The notes under the pieces are model-generated. The model searched no databases. It saw nothing but the letters and a program-made list of their open reading frames with translations, and was not told the origin of the DNA. A DNA stretch of 64,000 bases, taken from NCBI GenBank assembly GCA_037974665.1, contig CM075769.1, positions 23,338,139-23,402,138 on the forward strand, written 5' to 3'. The DNA comes from Ehretia macrophylla (taxonomy: Eukaryota; Streptophyta; Magnoliopsida; Boraginales; Ehretiaceae). Shown one piece after another: positions 13,646-26,342 of the stretch (its first letter is position 1; the number at the start of each line of letters is the position of its first letter). The position numbers were made by a program, and so were the translations under genes.

Positions 13646-14280
13646 TGTAAGGCCTCAGCCTAAACCTTTGTGCATTAGCATAAACCCTAAGTGCATTTAC
13701 GTGATTATAAGTACTTTTACCTTTTTCAATTAGTCAATTAGAAGTGATACACATGATTTTGAAGTCGTCTAGCAGCTCTATGACCTAATTAACCTAGCTA
13801 GACCTACTTGGACCATTTACTTAGTGGTTTTAGCTTAGAAGACCCTAATATGACCAAGTCTTCTACCAAGGTTGACCAATTGACTAACCAATGCCCCACC
13901 TACTAACTAGCATGCTAACGAAACCAAAAGAAGAAAGGAAATAAAGCCATAAGCCTTAGCTAGCAGGAAAAGAAGATTATTGGCTTTGAAATGAAATTAT
14001 GCTTAGTGTTATAGCTTACGTGCCATGTGTTTTGTTGTGCTTAGCTTCTTTGCCAATTGAACTGTATTAGCCAGATTGGATACCTTTAATTTTATTATGA
14101 TTGGGTAACTAAATGGTTAACTAGCTATTTCTTACTTAATTTTATATTAGTAGCAAAACTAGTAACTACAGCTAATTAACTAGCGAATAACCTAGCCACT
14201 ATCTAACTAATTGGAGCCTTTTCTAGTTAATTAGCACCACACTCCTTAGATTTATATTATATCATGTGACACATTCAGGT

Positions 14281-15680
14281 AGCAAAACACTAGGCCATGA
14301 GACCGGCCATGCACAAGGAAAATAAGAGAATAATACTTTTTTTTAATTGTAAACTTGGTTGGTCATGAAGTTTATCATCATTGCTAGCATTTGATTTGTA
14401 ATGCTTTTGAGTAGACCATAGTTTCTAGACTAGAAAAGAGATGTTAATTACTTAGTTGAAACAAAACCTTTTACGCCAGATTGCAAGGACAGATCCATAC
14501 GAAGGATAGAACAACACCTACGTCAGAGCTAGTAATCGGGATTTTAATAGGCTAAGTTAATTGACTAGGTTAATGCTTGTAGCTTAACCTCTTGCATAGA
14601 ATTAGATAATCCTGAATACCGAGCCTAGATTAATTGCCTCATTTACATATTCAACCCCTAGATCCCTACCCCTCGTATTCACATTTAGTTTGTTTAATTT
14701 AGTTGTAGTATAATCAAACGCCTTATATAAACTGTTACACTTCCACTTTAAACACTTTTGTACTTTACTTCACTAACTTGCTAATGCGCTTCCCTGTGGT
14801 ACGATTCCGCACTTATAGCACACTATACTATGAAGATTTGTGCACTTGCAGGTATATAAACTTGGTTGTTTTACACCGATTTTTATACACACAACTGATC
14901 ACATCAACTACCACTTTCATTTATCACTTATATAATCCTATATTGCACTTACCAAGCAAGGAAAATCTAAAATGGGAGGCCACTTGGCCAACCATGCAAG
15001 GAAAATGAGAGAAAATGGCTTAGTTGAGTGATTTTAGTCATGTTATGTTTTTGCTAGCACAATCATTGTACACCACCACCACTTGCACTTAGCCCTTATA
15101 CAACCTTACATTACATTTAAAACACTGGAAAGTGGCCTGTAATAGCCATGTTGGTCGACCATATAGGTGGGGAAAGAAAGAGGACAAAATGTTTGCTTGA
15201 AGTGTTGAAAAAAACTTGTCATAAGGTGCAATCATTACCCTTTTTGTCTTGCTATTATAACTACAACCACTACTACTTTGCATTGAACTTATACACTATC
15301 TTACAAAGCACTTAGCAATGAGCAAAATCTGAAAAAGATGGCCACTTGGCTGGCCATGCAAAAGAAAAAGGGAAAGACAATAACTTATTGAGTGTTAGCT
15401 TAGTTATGTCATAAAATGCAATGATTTCATCTTGTCTTTAGTCCTCTTACCACCACCACTTGCATGAATCTTTACACTACATTATAATACACATAACAAA
15501 CAAAAGAACTTAGAAAAATGCAGTCCCTTGACCATCCATGAGGTGAGAGGAAGAGTTAGAAAAGATTTTGCTTGAAGTGTTAAGCTAGATTGTCATAATA
15601 GTCATCATTACCTTGACCATCAAATACAACCACTTGCTCCACTCAACCTCAGCTCTTTAACCACCACACATGACACTCAT
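14281..15680 (+). repeat. Diverged tandem repeat, about 170-190 bp per unit, five or more copies
   Basis: Anchors of the type ccaccaccacttgca recur near 14911, 15081, 15271, 15451 and 15631. Each is followed about 80 bp later by a variant of aaaatgggaggccacttggc or agtggcctg and then by a tagtgtta/gtcat block. A further unit (ggccatgagaccggccatgc) lies at 14290-14400, left of the Athila/Tat-type remnant. The units have diverged considerably, so this is an old array inside the family D LTR. Confidence 0.65.
14400..14893 (+). mobile_element. Second Athila/Tat-type LTR remnant inside the composite insertion
   Basis: The segment contains ttccctgtggtacgattccg, then a cactatactatgaagatttg step, then tgcacttgcagg and ttttatacacaca. 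The same order of blocks occurs at 11660-11770. It seems to interrupt a tandem repeat, because a repeat unit lies on its left (14281-14400) and four more on its right. The left boundary is approximate and no PBS follows. Confidence 0.5.
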
Positions 15681-18454
15681 AACACACACAACAATCTGAA
15701 ATTGAGAGAGAGGAGAGGGAGGCACAAAATAGAGAGAAAGAGGAAGAGAAATCAAGAAAGAAAAGAGAGAAGGTGAGGAAAGAAGAAAATCTGGGAATTC
15801 CAGTCAGCCTTGTGCCACTTTTCTACCATTTCTTTTGCTGCTCCTTGCATTGCAGAGCTAAGGTAAAGGAATTAATCATTTTCTAAAAGGTTCATGAGCA
15901 TTATTATGTGTTATCTTGCCATGCATGTAGCTAGAAATGAAGATAATGCAAGTTAACTTGAGCATAGGCAGTTTGTTCTTTTCTGCTCAGTCAGTTTGTT
16001 TGCTTTGTTTGACATAGTAAACCTTGATGAACTTTGATGATTTTTTTTATCTATTTTACAAAACTTCCAGTAGAACAACTTTCATGTTTTATGAAAATGT
16101 TAATTTTGTTAGTAAGGTTGAGTTTTGGGGCAATTTCAGTCCACAACTACGTGCATGTATGAAATCTGACCTGTTGTCCTTGCATGGCTAATTTGTGCTA
16201 ATAGATCTGTGTGGTTTTTGGCTGGGTTTCACTTATAACATGCTAGACTTATAGTAGAACATAGCCCATGTTGGATGCATGCACAAATTTTATGGTTAAA
16301 GCTATGAATGGAGGCTATTTCAGTCGGGTACATGCATATTAGTTACTGTATGCTGATTCTTAGTTGGTTAACTTGCACCCTGATCTTGCGTATCTACTTT
16401 GACGTAGTAAAACTTAACCAAATAAGCCTATTTTTGGATATGATGTACACAAGAAATAATAGAACAAACTTCATGTTTGACAAAATCTCATATTCTGACT
16501 AGAACCATTTTAAATAACACCATTCCAGTGAGTTTGTGATTCATGCATTGGGTAGGCAGATTCGCGCAACATTTTTAAAATGGCTATAACTTGCTCATTT
16601 CAACTCCGAATCTGGATCTGTTTGATTCTAAGACTATCTACTTTAACGAAATATCTTCCCGTGTGGGTTTTCACTAATTTTTAAGGACTCTAAGGGTGTC
16701 AACCAAACTAGAAAATTCACTGCATGTGTTATTCATGCTTTACAGTTTGCATTTCTTGAAGATTTAGAGCTTGCATTTGTTCCTAAGCCAATGATTCATG
16801 TAGCATGTTTGTTTAAGAAGTCATAGAGTGTTTACATGCATGCTATAACTTTTTGTACTTGGCTTACATGTGCAATGATTGTTACAAAAGCATGTCTCCA
16901 AAGCTAAGCTTGCACGTTGACTACGGGTAGCCTCCTTATATATTTAATGCCTATTGTGCCGATTAACATGAACCAAGGGTTTAATTTGGACACTTTAATC
17001 GTTTCAAGAGTAATGACATGTTAAAAGAATTTTAAAGGACGGGTGACCTATTTCGTCACCCGATCCTACTTGGGTACTTACTGAATGTCTTGTATAAGTA
17101 CTATGTGTTCTATTTTGATACTAATGTGATTTTGAAAGCGAAGCGAAATGGATGGTTACAACCATAAAACAGATGTGGTAGCGTTCCTGTTGTACTGGGC
17201 AGCGTTGGGTTGTTAGGCGATAACATGACTACCGATGTTCTATTCCCTAACCTGAATAAACGGGGTGTTTATAGGGCGTGGGTCGTAGTTAGCATACGTG
17301 AAAAGTATTGATTGGTGTATAGGGAAAAATGATTGTGATGATGATATAAGGAGATGGCATTAGCAAAGCGAATATATCCTTAACGAATGGTTACATATCT
17401 TAATATTATTTGAGCAATTGTACTTGTTATATCTCTATTGTTGCATGGCATGATTTCCAAAGGGTTTTCAAACAAAACATTTTATAAAATTCCCTTACCC
17501 CTTTTCCCTCGCTAAATTGTGAAAACTCATTCCCGTTTCCTAATGTTTTCAGGTGAGTCCGAAGTAGTTTATGTGGAGTATGTGCCTGATGAGCCTGTTG
17601 TTGATCACGTGGTTGAACCTGATGTCTAATATGCTTGTGGAATAATGTTATATTGACTTGGATCTGTACCTTCTTGTGTTTAGTATCTTGTTTGTATATG
17701 TTAAGTATGATGACATTTTAGTTGGTAGTGGTAGACTCTTGAAGTGGGATATTAGCCTACTTAGTATGTTTATGTTGTTAGACTTGCTATGGTACATTTT
17801 GAATCTAGTACTTGGAATTATATTCAAATCGTGTCCTTATCTTGTGATTTTGAATTACAGCTTTGTGATATGTACGTATTTGTGGGTTAAGGTTCTTGGA
17901 CTTAGCTACTTATCATTAGGCTTCTATCCAATGTTTAGTTGCGATGTTAGACCTCAATGGGTGAAATCGGGTAGTTTCGGACCCAACTAAAGATCGTCAC
18001 AATAATACTGCTAGGTTAATCACTGATTTTAGTAATGATGTTGTAGTTTCCAATTGAATTTCCATTCCAGAACGGCTTAGGTTATGGGGGCTAAATAAGG
18101 ATAACACTAAATAAGTTAGGTCACCTAAAGAAGATGCAAAGCTTAAAGAATATATCAAAGAACATGGCTTTAGCTTAAGTTGTATCTAAGTGTTATAACC
18201 AACGACCGACTGTCGTTTCCAAAGTCTTTAGGAGCTATCCTTGCAGAAACGTACTTCTTGATAATGAAACAATGGCTTGGAACCTAGCAGTTAGTAATGC
18301 ACGGGCTAATACAATGCGCCTTAGCAGACTTAGGAGGAGTGATCTTTTTAAGCCTGTGGCATCACGATCCCAAAATTGAAAGGTGTAGGAATATTTAGGT
18401 TTATTAAACTAGTGGTAGTATCATAGATCTTATTAGCAAAATGGGGTTGTGATA

Positions 18455-19669
18455 TTACACAACTATATACTTCTCAATGAGTTGATATACAATTGAATGA
18501 ACTTGAATGTTTAATAAATTTGGCAAATTATAACTCAAGCTTGGTATATATTGATTGAAATAAATGAAATTCAAAGCTTAGAATCAGTATAGGATGTTTA
18601 GGAGTTGTTCAAAGATTTGTTTAATGAAATGAGTTGCTTTAGAATTTATAGAAAATATTGCAACGGCTTTAATGATCGAGTATCAGGACCAAAAAATTGC
18701 AACCATTCTGCCCAGGGGGCCATTCTCGATGGGCGGTCTTGTTAACACGACTGGGGTATCACTCCCGTGGTCACTCAATTTATGCAAAAACTTGTTTAAA
18801 TCATTTGATGTCAAGTCTTTTGAAGATACAAAGTTTTAGCTTTTTATGAATACTTATTCAAGAGCGTTTTCAACCCATTTTCAACCTCTATAACATCTCA
18901 AAATATTTTCTAAACTTTTGTAGGAAGATCAAAACTGATTTTTGAATTTAAGAGTTTAAAATAAAGTTTTTACCTGAAAATTCAAGTTTAAAATAAAGTT
19001 TTCACCCGAAAATTCAATCTTTTGAGATAAATCATTTAGACCTTTTACGAACACTTCTCCAAAAGATGTTTCAACCCATCTAATCTTTTCAAAACTCTTG
19101 AGGAACGATTTAAAAATATTTTTGAGAGATTACCAAGAGCTTGAACCATAAAAATGCAATACATAAGGCAAATGAGATTTTTAAGCTACTACTCCTTATG
19201 TCGTCACATCTTCATCCTTGTTATACCACTTCATCTTCATATCTTCAAGTCTTGATTCTTGAAATATGATCTTTATTTCTTCAACTCTTCAAGACTTCAT
19301 TTCATCAGTCTTGTGGTGATCTTGATCATGCAAACTTTGATTCTTCTCAATGGCCAACATAATTTGTATTTTCTCAATCTTCCAAGTCTTTTTGGATATC
19401 AAGAACATTTACATTTTCATGCAAGATACTCTTTCTCTTTCAACACTAAGCAATCACAATATATTATGGTTCATAATATCATTAGTACAATATAATTTAC
19501 ACAAGCCACAACATTAAAATACAATTTGGCATAATATATACATTTAATGCACATAAGCCAACAAGTGTGTATTTTAAGCACATAAGCACATTATCACAAA
19601 CACACTTACAAATTCAATTTTTCTTAATTTGTTATTATCAAAATCATATCTTTTAGCATAAGGTCAATA
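18455..19669 (-). mobile_element. SIRE-like Ty1/copia relic, 3' LTR, proximal part
   Basis: Homologous to 26262-26342 plus 32052-33203, the pieces of the 5' LTR. Shared blocks include atttatagaaaat, gttaaca.ga(c/t)..ggggtatca, and the long run of cttcaactcttcaagacttcatttc. The high end is set at 19669 (reverse complement TATTGACCTTATGC, where the 5' LTR has TGTTGGCCTTATGC). A GTTAAC-centred near-palindrome lies at 18735-18752. Confidence 0.8.
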
Positions 19670-19700
19670 CTCTCCCTCTTTTTGGTGATGACAAATGACT
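19670..19700 (-). promoter_or_regulatory. Polypurine tract region of the SIRE-like relic
   Basis: On the minus strand the sequence before the 3' LTR reads CATCACCAAAAAGAGGGAGAG, which is the typical SIRE-type polypurine context immediately upstream of the LTR. It fixes the orientation (minus) and the internal boundary of the 3' LTR. Confidence 0.75.
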
Positions 19701-19789
19701 CTATGTTATAACAACACCGATATACAAGTTAAGATATAACATGAATATAGAGTCTTCTGCCCCTTAATTAATGCATATAACACATAATG

Positions 19790-22700
19790 TGTAATATCCA
19801 GACCCAACATATAGCATACAGTACATATTTGCATATACTTCTGTGTCATTTTAAAAGTTTACTTATAATTATGTGAATAACTTAATTCAATTCATTAGTT
19901 AATTGCTCTATTTATTATATTTTTGAAATACATGCAAATAGAGTTTAGTAAAAATTAAATAAGGTAATTATTTTAATATTATAATTATGGGAATTTATTC
20001 TTTTGTATTTAAGTGCTAGATTCCATTATTACCCACTAAATATTTAAATAATCCGAGCCCGAACATAAAATATTTTCTGTTTCTTTTTCTGAATTTCATA
20101 TTTTTTCCTTAATACTTGCTATTTTAGATGCATACATCCATTGAGTTTGTGTGCATATCATATCGGGATCAACATAAAAAAATTTGTAAGTGAACGTAAT
20201 GAATAGTGAAATTTTTCAGCAATTTTCTACTTAGAATACTTGACCCATTTGACATAAAACTTGATCCATTTGCATATAACTACCCAACCCATAACCCATG
20301 ATGCATAGCCCACTTAACTACCCATATATACACATAACACTTACATTAGCAAAAAAAAAAGAAAAAAAAAGAGAAATAAACTAAAATCGTCCAAGAGAGA
20401 AAAGAGAGGAAAAAAAATGGAAAAATGCTAAGATTGATCTTTGAGCTTGCTTGGGGAGTGCTAGAGCCATCCTAGTTCATCTTCAAGTCTTCTACAACTT
20501 GCCTAGGTGAGGGATTCATCCATATTTGTGCATTTGAAATTTTATGTATAAATTTTAATTTTTAGATTTTAATGTTGTATTGCTTATATATGCTTTAATA
20601 TACTTCAATTACCTTCTATTGAGTTAGTAGAATATTCTTTGAAAGTTATTTGGCAAGGTTTATGGCTAGAAATTGAAAATGCAAGTTGTTGAAGATGATG
20701 AATAGTAAAAAATGTGAATAGTAAACTCTTGTGTTCTATCTTAATTTATTGCTTCAAATATGCTTAAATATGTATGTAGAGCAAACTTTTGTAGTTAGTT
20801 AGCTTTTTGAATGGTTGAAAATGAGGGTTGATGAATTAAAGAAGACGATGAATAGTGATTTTGAGGGTTATTGTGCAATGTTGATCCTAGGCTTGTAACT
20901 ATGCTATCTATTAGTTCCTATAGTGCTATTGGACATAGAAAAACATTTATGTGAGATTAGAATGAGTTTTGCTTGAGTAGTTGCTTGAAATTAGCTAAAA
21001 AGGCTAACTTTATAAAGGGATTTCGGGTGTGAAGTAAATCCGGGTGAATTTAAGTGATATAATTAGTGTTCTTAGGGTAATTAAGTGCTAAATGTGTAGT
21101 TATATAGCCTATTTGGACATCGAATAAAGTACCCGTAGTACAAACACATAAAGAGAAAATTGGGTCTTTTGCGGTAAGTGCGAGTTAGTGGATGGTTTCG
21201 AGGGTCTTAGGAGTGTCATATAGTATAATTAGAAGAATAGAATAGCTCGTTCAAGAATCTTGAACCTTGGCCTTCGTTTTAGAGCTAAATAACTTAGGTT
21301 AACAAAGGGGAAAATGAGATAATAGGGTGTTTTATACCTTGTATTGCCTTATAGTTGGTTATTATGTGTTTAAATGTATTTCTATAGCATATTTGAGCTA
21401 TTGATGAAATTTCGTGAAAGTATGTTGTTAATCCCCTTTGCGTACCGATGGTTAATTTCATGTTTATTGCTTATAGTCTTGCGTTTCTTGCTTCTAATGC
21501 TTTCTATATTACCTAATGATGTTATGGAGTAAACTTTTGAACTTGGATGGTTGCCTATTGTTATTTGTTATATAGATATACTTCTATGGATGTTTATTGA
21601 GGCAATGTGTTGTAGTTTAGGTTCCTATCTTGAATCGGGGTTTTAATAGGCTTAATTGTCTAATTGTGATTAGTTGAATTATTACATTTCCTTATTTGTT
21701 AAGTGTCCTATTTTTGTGTAAACATGTCTAATTGGATAGTTGGATAGTTGGTTAGAACTTTTAGAGTCTTATTCTTTATGTTTTATTTGGAAGTTAATGA
21801 ATCTAGGATTTGTTTATAAAAGATGCTTGCTCGGTTCATGTGTTTAGTTGTATTTGTATAGAATATCATTTTCTTTTGGAGAAGTTCGTAAATCCAGTTA
21901 TATGTTACTTTGTGTTATATTGTACATGCTTCCCTTGTATTGCTATAGCCTTTTATAGTAGTTGGAATGATAGTTAGGTTACTTGAGACTTTAGCTTGTT
22001 TGCTAAGTGAATTGTTAGCCTAGAAAGAATATGAATAGCTTAAATGTAATTAAACAAGATTGTATTAAGAGTCGTTAGTTGACATTGTACAATTGAAAGA
22101 CTAAATTGCTAACTAGAAGTAGGGATGAGGTAACAAGTTAAAGGCTAATGAGTCAGTTATTTATATGTATTAAGTGTTATGTTATAGTTTTGGTTACGAA
22201 TGCTTAGAGTATAAATAAAACTATGAAGTGTTCTTGTGAAGCTAGTTCACGTGGTATTGTGGGTTATTTGCTAAAGCGTTATACTTATAGGGACAAGCTA
22301 GAGATTGCATAATTGAGCCAATTCAAGAACGTTGGAGTAAATGTAAGCTATTTTCTTACATGCTTGGCTTAATCCAAGGTGAGGGAGCCTTCGTCTCTTC
22401 TGTGCAACTTAACTTATATTATTGTCTCTAGATTGTATAATTTAGCAATCGAGAAAGTTTATATGTATTATTTACTTGTTTTCTTGAGTCTTTTCGTGTT
22501 ATTTGTGATTAACTGTGAGGGTGGCCTACTTTGTTGTTCCTCTTACGTGATTTGATATTCTTGCTTCTCGTGATCTTGACTCGGGGTTGCGCAATCTTTT
22601 TGGACATGGTAGCGTCGAGAAACATAGGCGGCATCGGGCTTGCCGTGCTCCCTCGACTACCATGGTGCCTATTCCCTTTCTCTCGTTGAATATACTCCAC

Positions 22701-23628
22701 TACCCCAAAGGCGTGGTTCACCTCGTTGGGACATATAAACCTACCTCAAGAGAAAGGGTCGTAGGATCGGGGTACATCCGGAGTACCCTATTTTGGAAGA
22801 TTAAGGGTTTTGCCGACACTTGCTTGAAGATCTTGGCTCGTTGCTCGTGATTGAAGACAAACGTGGAACCGTATCCTTTTATACGTGGTTAAAGACTTGT
22901 CTAATTAACTTTGCTATATTGTGTTGTATATGTTATTATCTTTGTTGCATCTTATGAAAGCATTCCCCGGTATGCTGCATCACCTCCCTCGCTGAGCAAC
23001 TGTGTTGTTTACTCCTCTTTTCAACATGTCTCAGGAACAATTGGAGATTGGATTGCCTCATGTGTGGCCTGCCTGCTCTATCAGTGTGCAGAACAGGAAG
23101 AATGTGTACATTATATGCTTGTATACTATTTGAGACCTTACGGTCATGTGGGTATTTGTGTTATCTTAAGAAATGTAATTTTAAAGTTTTAGTCTTGGGT
23201 GATAGTTAGGTGCTAGTAGTTTTTAATAACTTCAATTGTTTACTTTACTGTCTAGCTGGCTTACATGCTTGTTTGGATGAATTGGAAATCGATTGGAAGA
23301 CTTAGAATATAAGAAAACTTAATAAATAATATTAGAGTGGTAAGATAAATGGGTTTAGACTTTAGAATATCAATAGTTATGACTGGCATGCTTGTGTGAT
23401 GAACTTTTGCTAAGTTGTCGCTTGGATGGTTTTAATGCAGAATGTGATATGGTGAAGTTGAAGGATGAAATGGATTGAGGTTGTGAATTATGGTCTTGTG
23501 GTTGTATGTTATTCGCAGGTTTCCAGATTGTCTTATAAATAGGGGAGACTCCGTCCGTCTTTTCTTATTTTTCATAACCTCGGGTGTTGGATCGGGGCTC
23601 TGTTCTCGAGAGGGATCAGGGTGTTACA
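19790..23628 (+). mobile_element. Family A solo LTR, copy 3, TSD TAATG
   Basis: A 3839-bp plus-strand LTR that starts TGTAATATCCAGACCC and ends GGGTGTTACA. Perfect target duplications TAATG flank it at 19785-19789 and 23629-23633. Its core at 22560-22830 has a one-base variant of the palindrome (GGTTGCGCAATC, 22585-22596) and AGGCGGCATCGGGCT at 22626-22640, then the gtaggatcggggtacatccggagtaccc block. The terminal segment has ggggagactccgtccg. It is over 1 kb longer than copies 1, 2 and 6. It lies inside the SIRE-like relic, between its polypurine tract and gag remnant. Confidence 0.88.
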
Positions 23629-23633
23629 TAATG

Positions 23634-24480
23634 CATATGAGCTCTTCTTGCACCTTAATATGTTCCCATTGAGTAATAGTTCATGTGATATAAATGTAAC
23701 AATCTCATTAGACATTACAAAATGAACATATTTTTAATGATATTTATCATTTTTCTTGCACTAATGTGGCTTGGATTAAATCATTAAGTGAATCATCAAA
23801 ATCATTCTTAATCTCAATCTTATGCCCTATATTTTCATTTTATTCTCATCAATGTTCATTTCACCTTCTTCCTATTTACCCTTGCTTAGTTTTCTCATTT
23901 TCACTAGTGTCTCATTCATTGTACCTTATGTTCAAAATATCAAGAAATACAAAATTTATTCAATTGAGGGAATTGTAAGACAAAGAAATTTCTAGCCAAG
24001 ATTATTTCATAAATGCATATCATTCCTAGGCTTCAACATGAAACATGTGATGTATCCTAAAGAGAAAATTGATTTTCTTCTTCTTATACAACACAAACAA
24101 AAAATTCTCATCCTAAAGGATTGCCTATTTTTATTTGAATTTTCTTGCCAAGATTTCATAAGGTCACATAGTTATAGGCCCAAGAAACAAAAGTTTTCAT
24201 TTTCTCTATTCAATTTCTATTATAGCATTCAATTCATCAAGTTCATGATGTACATACAACACATGTATCTTCAAAAATCATAAAACATTGCATATACAAT
24301 CTCAAGCATAAGTTCATCAAACTCATTGGCATAATCATTTTCACTCAATTATCAAGTAATGCATCATCATTTTCATTTTCAATCACATATGTATAATATC
24401 ACATATTTGACTAAATAAGTTGAATTTCAAATCATTCTCAAGAGGCACATATGAAAAAATAAGTTCAATGTTACCCGTGC
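23634..24480 (-). mobile_element. Internal region of the SIRE-like relic, no coding domain recognised
   Basis: About 850 bp of AT-rich DNA between the copy 3 solo LTR and the gag remnant. Protease, integrase, reverse transcriptase and RNase H motifs were looked for on the minus strand and not found. The relic therefore appears to lack pol, either by deletion or as an original non-autonomous form. Confidence 0.55.
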
Positions 24481-25422
24481 TTCCTTATCTCAATGATCTT
24501 GCCTCTTTCATAAGTTGCATCATCATGTTCTTTGATGTTGCTTGACATTCCTACAACAAAACAAGATTTAGGTACCCATCTTTAATTGGGTCCTCAGGGG
24601 TTAGTTTTAATTTTCATGGCTTTAAGAATCCATTTATGTTTTAGCCACCATGCAACATTTGATTGTCTATCTAACAACTTTCTATAATGACAATGTGATG
24701 CAATATGTCCTTTTCTAGCATAATATATACAAACATGTTCATGTGTTTTAGATATAGATGTCATGTTTAAATTTGAAGTTTTGAAAGAATGAATTTTCAA
24801 GACCTTTTTACCACATGGTTTAAGTTTTATATAACTTTGATTACACACCATGTATTTTGAATCTGCATAGCATCTATCTTATCTTTCCCTTTGCTAGCAT
24901 TTGCTAGCTTCATATTAAATTTATTACTTTCTTTCTTCAAACAAGATACTTTATTTTTTAAAATATTTTTTCTATCATTCAAGGAAGTATCAAGCTCATG
25001 TTGTGCTCCAATAAGTAGATCATTTTTCTTTTCAAACTCATTTCTCTCAAGTATGACACATTCCAATTCCTTAAGAAAATTGTTATTTCTATAAAGTGCA
25101 CACATCAATGCATTTTGAACTTTAGAGATGACTTCTTCCAATTCATCAATGTGAAATCATGTTTACTAGATGAAGAATAAGTTGGTGTGGAATTTGAACA
25201 TACCTCTTCATCCATTGCAATGAAGCATACGATATTTTCTTCTTCTTCTTCTTCTTGATATATCTCCTCAAGAAGTTTGCATATCTCATTAGCCGATGTG
25301 CATTTATTAATTCGGCTAAACTCAATGTCATTTAATGCACAATAAAGAAGATTTTTAGCTTGAGCATTTTTGGTTAATTTCACAATATCTTGCTCAGTTA
25401 ACTCATCATCCATTTCTAACAC
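24480..25422 (-). pseudogene. Ty1/copia (SIRE-type) gag, decayed, pol absent
   Basis: Reading the minus strand from 25422, the peptide contains LTEQDIVKLTKNAQAKNLLY and a CTSANEIC-like segment, typical of the UBN2/copia gag capsid region. It then jumps to an acidic stretch (EEEEEENIVCFIAMDEE) as if a central piece were deleted. The next frame (25141-24827) is a coiled-coil-like segment (ECVILERNEFEKKNDLL, with ELDTSLNDRK). The next (24851-24594) ends in a zinc knuckle, CIYYARKGHIASHC, in which the second cysteine of CX2CX4HX4C is tyrosine. A RWVPK remnant follows near 24575. Frameshifts and in-frame stops separate the parts. Gag would have packaged the element RNA into virus-like particles; this copy cannot make it. 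Confidence 0.78.
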
Positions 25423-25627
25423 AACTTTATACGGCCCATTTTTTAAAATTTCCTATAGTGTATAATCTATAGATTATATATATGTTTCTATCTTATTCCT
25501 CCAAACTACAAAATTTGAACTTGCAAAACATGGAGGTCTATCAATAGAATATCCTTCGAAAATTGGGAATACAAGATTATTTGTCATCATATATTCTACT
25601 AGCAGTTAAGCTATACGTAAAACCCTA

Positions 25628-25639
25628 GATCTGGTACCA
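25628..25639 (-). promoter_or_regulatory. Primer binding site of the SIRE-like relic
   Basis: On the minus strand TGGTACCAGATC follows the end of the 5' LTR with a two-base spacer. It differs by two bases from TGGTATCAGAGC, the plant initiator-Met tRNA complementary site used by most copia elements. It fixes the 5' LTR end at 25642. Confidence 0.75.
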
Positions 25640-25641
25640 CT

Positions 25642-26342
25642 TATTAATGACAAATAATCTTAAGATGGGGGTAAATTAAGATTATAACAAAGTATTGCTA
25701 TTTAAAATTTTACTACAATCTACAAAAACCTCTTTAAGATAATTTATTGAATACCTTGTTTGGATAACTTGATAAGAGATATTATGATTAATAAAATCAC
25801 ACACAAGAGCAAGATAGCTACTCTAAACAATATATATGACAATGAATGTAAATAGAGTAGGAAGAGAGAAATCAAACTCAGTATTTTTAAGTGGTTCGAA
25901 CTCCCTAAGGCCTAGTCCATTACCTAAGGTCTTTCTCCTTATAGGATTTCTACAAACTCCACTAGTTGTTTCTTCTTCAAATGTTGGTGAAACACAAATT
26001 AACTTTACTACCTTTTCTTGACTCCACAAGAGAAACACAAGCTTCTTCTAATGTAGGTGAAGCTAAAAACCTACTACAATAATTTTTTGAGTCCACAAGA
26101 GATCAAACAAAGCCTCCTCAAATGTAGGTGAGACTTTAAACCTACTCACTCTTCCCTTTGAATCCACAAAGGATTTTCTTATACTCTTCTCGCTTACAAG
26201 GATTCACTCAATCCTATTCTAGAGCCCCAAGAGTGTAAATAATACAAATAATGTGTATATAAAGATTACACAACTATATACTCCTCAATGAGTTGATATA
26301 CAATTGAATGAACTTGAATGCTCAATAGACTTTGTAAGTTAT
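25642..26342 (-). mobile_element. SIRE-like relic, 5' LTR, PBS-side part
   Basis: Homologous to 13022-13645 across its length. It is interrupted after GTTAT (26338-26342) by the family B solo LTR and resumes at 32052. Confidence 0.82.

Larger units (their letters stand above)
13646..18454 (+). mobile_element. Composite LTR-type insertion (family D), flanked by TTACA
   Basis: The insertion is defined by comparison with the other LTR of the host element. The 5' LTR reads aaagattacacaactatat without interruption at about 26262-26280, whereas here the same sequence is split, with TTACA at both 13641-13645 and 18455-18459. The inserted DNA begins TGTAAGG and ends GGGGTTGTGATA. Positions 17040-18001 resemble an LTR 3' half related to family B: GGGCAGCGTTGGGTT at 17197-17211, followed by tgttaggcgataacatgac, and an ending ...GATCGTCACA at 18001. 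The origin of 18002-18454 is unclear. There is no coding sequence. The orientation is inferred from the family B-like core. Confidence 0.6.

Noticed and set aside
17658..17990. 110-aa hydrophobic open frame on the + strand
   Set aside because: It lies entirely in the 3' part of a non-coding LTR of family D and has no family signature.
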